This document shows, one piece after another, positions 59,047-64,000 of a stretch of 64,000 bases of DNA. Position 1 is the stretch's first letter. The number at the start of each line of letters is the position of its first letter. The notes beneath the pieces were generated by a model, which was not told the origin of the DNA, did no database searches, and saw nothing but the letters and a program-made list of their open reading frames with translations. Source of the DNA: Viola odorata (taxonomy: Eukaryota; Streptophyta; Magnoliopsida; Malpighiales; Violaceae); the NCBI GenBank assembly GCA_963691705.1, contig OY829546.1, positions 8,442,001-8,506,000 of the forward strand, written 5' to 3'. The position numbers and the translations under genes were made by a program.

Positions 59047-59617
59047 GATTTTGATTTTGCAATTAAGACTAAATTAAATTTGTTGAACTCTCAGTCTTGT
59101 TAGATATAAAATTAAAATCTCATTCGGTCTTGAAAAAAAATGGTTCTTAACATGACTTGTTCAATTTTGAAGATAAGAGCAGACGAGCATTTCTCTGGTA
59201 TACCACAACTAACCTTGATAGATATAAATCTTAATTTATGCCACAAGGGTTCTCTTTTTTTTCTTAACATTTCTGCCTGCATGTCCACAAACTTGGCACA
59301 GAATTTCTGAATTTGAGAAATTATTTGGAATCGGGCCATAAACTAATGGGCTTAAATTAGTTGCACAAACCTATAGTCCAATTACACCTCCGGCTCTTCA
59401 TTCAAGACGAAAGAAGCACAAAATCTGCGAACAGTCAAAAAAGGAAAAAATAAAAATAAAAATCAGTCCAGTCACATGTTTGAATCTACTTGAAAATTTA
59501 AACGTTTCAGACACGAGCATAATTGTCAGATCCAATCCAACTGTTCGTGACTTCATCCCCGTCATCAGAATTTCAAATGGAGAAATCTTCTTCTGTTTGC
59601 TGAAATCGGCGGCGAAA

Positions 59618-61902
59618 ATGGAGTTCACTGAGGCTTATAAGCAGACCGGCCCCTGTTGTTTCTCCCCCAACTCCCGCTACATTGCGGTCGCCGTCGATTA
59701 CCGCCTCGTCATCCGCGATACTCTATCGTTTAAGGTACCCTTTTGATTCAAATCTCATAATCTCTCCGTTGAACAAGTTTATGCTGAGGTTTAATTTTCT
59801 CTGTTGCCTCTTCTTGTCACTGTTGTAGCTGGAATTATGTAAAGACGCTCTAGATTTGATAGGATAATGATTTTTTTTTTATTACATAGACAATGCCAGG
59901 AAGCATTTGGAATAATTTTATTTTTTCTTTGTACATGTTATTCTCGAGGTACCTCTCACCTGAGACTAAGAAAGTTTATGTGCTTAGTGAGAATGTTGGT
60001 GCCAATCTTTCCTAAAACAAGATGGCGCAAATGTATTGATTTGTGATTTATTTTTGGTTTCTGTGGTGTAGGTTGTGCAGTTGTTTTCATGTCTAGACAA
60101 GATAAGCTACATAGAATGGGCATTAGACTCCGAGTACATTCTTTGTGGTCTTTACAAAAGACCCATGATACAAGTGTGGTCACTTTCCCAACCCGAATGG
60201 ACATGTAAAATTGACGAAGGTCCGGCTGGTATTGCTTATGCGAGGTGGAGTCCAGACAGTCGTCACATTCTTACCACATCAGATTTCCAGTTGCGGTTGA
60301 CAGTTTGGTCACTTGTGAACACAGCTTGTGTTCATCTTCAGTGGCCCAAACATGGATCTAGTAAAGGAGTTTCTTTCACTAAAGATGGGAAATTCGCTGC
60401 AATCTGTACAAGGAGGGATTGTAAAGATCTTGTGAATTTGGTATCTTGTCATTCATGGGAGATAATGGGCACTTTCGCAGTGGATACGTTGGATTTGGCT
60501 GATGTTGAATGGTCACCAGATGATAGTGCTATAGTGGTGTGGGATTCACCTCTTGAATATAAGGTAGTGAATTTGGTGCTCCTTTGATTGTGTTAACTGC
60601 TCATTCAAATTTATGACATAATGGAGTTTGAATTTTAACTTCGTTGTTAAAGTGCGGTTCAAAGTTCTATAGATTTCTTTTGTTCATAAATCCAAAGATC
60701 ATAACTGATACTGTTTTTGCAGGTTCTAATTTACTCCCCAGATGGGAGGTGTCTGTTCAAGTACCAGGCATATGAAGGTGGATTAGGTGTGAAAAATGTG
60801 TCATGGTCTCCCTGTGGCCAGTTTTTAGCTGTTGGTAGTTATGATCAAATGTTACGGGTTCTGAATCACTTGACACGGAAAACGTTTGCTGAATTTATGC
60901 ACTTATCTACCGTGCGTGGCCCTTGTTTTGCTGCTGTCTTCAAGGTGATTGTTTGTCTTTGAAACTTCTCATAGCTAGATGTTTTGATAAATGACTCACC
61001 TCTCACTAGTGTTCTTGATTCTTGATTCTTAAATTGCCAGGAGGTGGATGAGCCATTGCACCTTGATATGTCTGAACTATGCTTGAATGATGACTTTCTC
61101 CAAGGCAATTCTGGTAAGCATAGTAGTCCTCCTCAATGCGGTTGACAAGTGAAATGCTTCTCATGCACATTTACAACTCTCAATCTATGAAAGGAATGTG
61201 AAACTGTCTGGAGATAACCATTACTTTTTTTTTGGAGTTAATTTGTCTGCATAAACTTATACTAGCATTTTTTTCCTCCAAAAAAAGAGGTTTCAGATGG
61301 GCATTTCGGAGTTCGGTACGAGGTTATGGAAGTACCCATTAGCTTACCCTTCCAAAAGCCTCCTGCAGACAAGCCAAATCCTAAACAGGGAATAGGTATG
61401 CCCATGTTCTTCTATAAGCTTGAAATTCAACAAAAATCTTAATGTTTGCCTACGATGTGATAATATTCCCTTTCCAGTTTTACATAAAACCAAATTGACA
61501 TTTTTTTAAGCTAGCATTTTAACCCTATTCACAGGTCTTATGTCATGGAGCAGTGATAGCCGATATATCTGTACTCGTAATGATAGCATGCCTACTGCTC
61601 TGTGGATATGGGACATTCGTCATCTTGAGCTAGCTGCCATTTTGGTGCAGAAGGATCCCATCCGTGCGGCAGCTTGGGACCCAATGTGCCCTCGTCTCAT
61701 TCTTTGCACCGGCAGCCCTCACTTGTATATGTGGACCCCTTCTGGTGCTTATTGTGTGAGCAATCCGCTACCACAGTTTACGATGAATGATCTAAAATGG
61801 AATTCAGATGGAAGCTGCCTACTCCTCAAAGACAAAGAATCATTCTGCTGTGCAGTTGTGCCCTTGGTGCCAGAATCTAGTGAATATAGCTCAGATGATT
61901 GA
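59618..61902 (+). CDS. WRAP73: WD40 protein WRAP73 (WDR8) homologue
   Basis: Six exons (59618-59734, 60072-60563, 60723-60944, 61041-61113, 61288-61395, 61535-61902), all GT-AG with compatible phases, give 459 residues, about the length I recall for animal WRAP73. In animals and fungi WRAP73 acts at centrosomes or spindle poles in microtubule anchoring; the plant protein is little studied. It begins MEFTEAYKQTGPCCFSPNSR, typical of the family, followed by WD-like units: IQVWSL, ARWSPDSRHILTTSDF, LTVWSLV, VEWSPDDSAIVVWDSPLEYK, IYSPDGRCLFKYQAYEGGLG, VSWSPCGQFLAVGSYDQMLR, MSWSSDSRYICTRND, LWIWDIRHLEL, AAAWDPMCPRLILCTGS and LKWNSDGSCLLL. The C-terminus ends in an acidic SSEYSSDD. An in-frame frame opens upstream of 59618, but the family starts at this Met. 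Confidence 0.93.
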
Positions 61903-62809
61903 GGCACAACTCCTCCTGGCTCCTTAACTCGGAAACTAGTGAATGTCGGTGCAGATGGATTGTAATTGGTTTTTATATGCATGTATAGTTAACAATTGTG
62001 CAACCACCACTTTGATTTTCCTTGTAATATAATTTAGATGGAAGCCAGGAAGGGTTGCTCTTTCTTGTATTTGAGACTAACTGATGACTTTTCTGTGTTG
62101 TAACTCGCAGCATTACTTAATGTCATCTTTCCACCATCGGTTTCCCATTACATGGAAGAATTTGAAAGAGTACCATGTTCAATTTCTCTGTTGATGAATG
62201 AGTTTTGTTTATTTGTTGGGAATAATAGAACTGATTTTTTTGGGAAGCCTCTGGTGTCCTCTTAGCCCCTTCAGGGCAGGAGACTAACGTGAGACTAACC
62301 CCGTTGGGGCTTCTTTGTTCGAATTTTCTTGCATTCATTCTTAAATTATTGTTACTTTGTCAGGATCCTTTGCTAGAGAAACGATAAAAGGCATGACAGC
62401 TTGATTCGAGCGACTTGATGAAGACTCGGAGCTCAAGTCGCCGTAGAAAATTCTGTCCGGTGCAGAAATATGCACCATTCCATTTAATAAATGGAGAAAC
62501 AATAATGGAGATAGAATCACATTTAAAAATCACAGAAAAAGCCAATGAAAATATGAAATATGTGCCCACCACATCTCATTTTGATGACATGAACGACTTG
62601 ACAGACGAAATTTCCACCCAATTGCATGGCTTTGGCCCTCCCGCAGAATGCGTATGCAACTTGGAAAACGTGTGGCACTGTCCTTGTCTTTACATGCTCT
62701 AGAGAGACTAGAAGCCTTAGCCTACCTGATTAAATTAATTAAGAATTTTAATAAAAAATAATTTAACCAATTTTATTTTTAATTTAAATTTGATATTCCG
62801 AGTTTTTTA
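61903..62809. other. Intergenic with one unassigned ORF
   Basis: The WRAP73 3' UTR comes first. A 95-codon frame at 62415-62702 (MKTRSSSRRRKFCPVQKYAP, acidic middle, Cys-rich end VCNLENVWHCPC) resembles nothing I know. It could be a small gene or an exon fragment, but there is no supporting context. Confidence 0.35.
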
Positions 62810-62936
62810 TTCCCTCCGATTTTTAATAAATGATGATTTTCTATTGAATATTACTGTACACTTTATTTAATTTTTTGGTATTTGTTTTACTAAATGTTAC
62901 TGTTTCATAAAATTATTTATTAAAAATCGAAGGAAG
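62810..62936. mobile_element. Stowaway-type MITE, 127 bp
   Basis: Flanked by TA (62808-62809, 62937-62938). The ends TTCCCTCCGATTTTTAATAA and TTATTAAAAATCGAAGGAAG are near-perfect inverted repeats. The interior matches the copy in NPF5 intron 1. Confidence 0.85.
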
Positions 62937-63129
62937 TATCATTCTATTCCAACCAATGTCGGCATCACCTGGATTAATACATCACTTAAATACCATGTAA
63001 CCAATTCTCAAAAACCAGTCACACCTTCTAGATATATGCTAATAATTTATGAAAGAACATGTTTTTTAAATTAAGTGTCATGTCGTTTTCAATGATAATA
63101 ATAAACTAACCCATCATTTGTAATTGGGT

Positions 63130-63140
63130 CTATATATAAA
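63130..63140 (+). promoter_or_regulatory. TATA box of the cysteine-rich peptide gene
   Basis: CTATATATAAA about 90 bp upstream of the start codon at 63226, good plant core-promoter spacing. Confidence 0.55.
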
Positions 63141-63225
63141 GAGGGACACCAGAGATGCTGTTTTCTTGTTCTTTGCAGCCACCCACTTATCCATCTTAGG
63201 CTTCAAAAAACCCAGAAATTTGAAG

Positions 63226-63597
63226 ATGGATTTGCATAATAACAAGCCTTCTTTTCTTCTGCTTCTTCTGCTTGTAATTGCTATTTTTGTTGCTCAACAA
63301 CCAAGAATTACAGAGGCAAGGCCACTTTCACTCCTAACCCAACAAAACAGTGAGTATTTATATTAATTAATTGCAATCAAATCTTTAATTTTCTTGATTT
63401 AATCTTCAATTCTTTTCAATATTTAACTTGATTAATTACCTTTTGCTTCTGATTAATTTGTAGGGTACCCCAAGATATTTGCAACTTTAGGACTTGTTTG
63501 CAAGTGTTGTGATGGGAGTAAAGATGAAGAATGTTTAAGTACATGGACAGGTTCTTGTACTCATCTTCAATGCCTTCCTTGGAAGATGCATCAGTAG
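63226..63597 (+). CDS. Small secreted six-cysteine peptide
   Basis: Two exons (63226-63349, 63464-63597; phase 1) encode 85 residues. A signal peptide with a run of six Leu (residues 11-16, core SFLLLLLLVIAIFVA) precedes a short variable spacer (EARPLSLLTQQN). The mature C-terminal region holds all six cysteines: LVCKCCDGSKDEEC, then TWTGSC and HLQCLPWK. The CKCCDG ... TW..SC ... LQCLPWK pattern is one I associate with small plant secreted peptides of unknown function; it is not a defensin, LTP or RALF pattern. The window's right part may include its 3' UTR. The start was chosen as the Met directly before the hydrophobic core. Confidence 0.78.
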
Positions 63598-64000
63598 GAT
63601 CACTTGGCCTTTTCTTTTTCTTTTTCTTTTAGTAGTTTTCGTACATACCAATTCTCTAATAAATGTTCTAATTATTTACTATTATAAGAATACTTTTTAT
63701 CTATATTATAAACTTTAATTATATTTCATTTCAAGCATGATTAATCCTGATCCAATGCGCTTAAGAATATCGATAGTTTAGACTGATTTTTTTTTTTTTT
63801 AATGATTCAATATCTTACCAAGAAACTTGCATAACCAAAGAAATGGACAAATTGAACTAGTTAAGTACTTATTATTTAAACTAAATTGTTTTATACTTTG
63901 CAATTTTATAAGAAATTGTGGTTACCAGTTTGAGAGGACTGGTTTCTGAATGGTTTTTTTCTTTTTTATAGATAAAAAATATCAACTAAAAGTTTCTTAA
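63598..64000. other. 3' UTR and AT-rich DNA to window end
   Basis: No gene or element recognised in the last 400 bp; it has T homopolymers near 63790 and 63956. Confidence 0.4.

Noticed and set aside
62415..62702. 95-codon frame with a Cys-rich end
   Set aside because: No known family and no promoter or splice support; left as unassigned in the intergenic entry.
1..64000. CRISPR arrays, phage, bacterial defence genes, operons
   Set aside because: Nothing of the kind; the sequence is eukaryotic plant nuclear DNA throughout.

Overview
The window is nuclear DNA of a flowering plant, most likely a core eudicot. It is AT-rich, has long intergenic stretches, and its genes have short GT-AG introns. 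The gene families are plant-specific (BEL1-like homeodomain, NPF transporters, MIZ1/DUF617, chloroplast FAD synthetase). All exon joins below were placed by eye from splice sites and reading-frame continuity; no transcript data were available.

Layout, left to right. 1-6.6 kb: an NPF2-type transporter with a disturbed second exon, an intronless MIZ1/DUF617 gene and an LC8 dynein light chain. 9.5-18.2 kb, minus strand: a mitochondrial carrier (7 exons) and a BLH9/PENNYWISE-type BELL homeodomain gene (4 exons, about 2 kb first intron). 25.5-27.1 kb: an intronless glyoxal/aldehyde oxidase (GLOX type). 30.4-35.9 kb: a plastid-type FAD synthetase and an NPF5-type transporter in convergent orientation. 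42.8-43.9 kb, minus: a protein resembling only the N-terminal extension of RH33/RH48-type DEAD-box helicases. 50.0-53.6 kb: a tandem pair of small secreted or membrane proteins, one truncated. 55.3-61.9 kb: a PI31-like proteasome regulator (9 exons) and a WRAP73/WDR8 WD40 protein (6 exons). 63.2-63.6 kb: a small six-cysteine secreted peptide.

Mobile DNA fills much of the rest. I can delimit a 3.5-kb Mutator-like element with about 240-bp terminal inverted repeats (TIRs) and a perfect 10-bp target duplication, carrying a nested TRIM retrotransposon. There is also a 765-bp foldback Mutator-like MITE with a 9-bp target duplication, at least two Stowaway families (two copies inside introns), a 1.2-kb Stowaway-ended element, several other foldback elements, a possible solo LTR and a frameshifted RNase H remnant.

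The genes form no single pathway. Carrier, GLOX, NPF5 and PI31 occurring together resembles, from memory and unchecked, the Arabidopsis order At3g53940-At3g53970 (and At2g37890-At2g37900), so this may be an ancestral syntenic block. I saw no dedicated defence, toxin or biosynthetic cluster. The most informative locus is the tandem small-protein pair, because one copy keeps the likely pre-insertion version of the promoter that the Mutator-like element split in the other.
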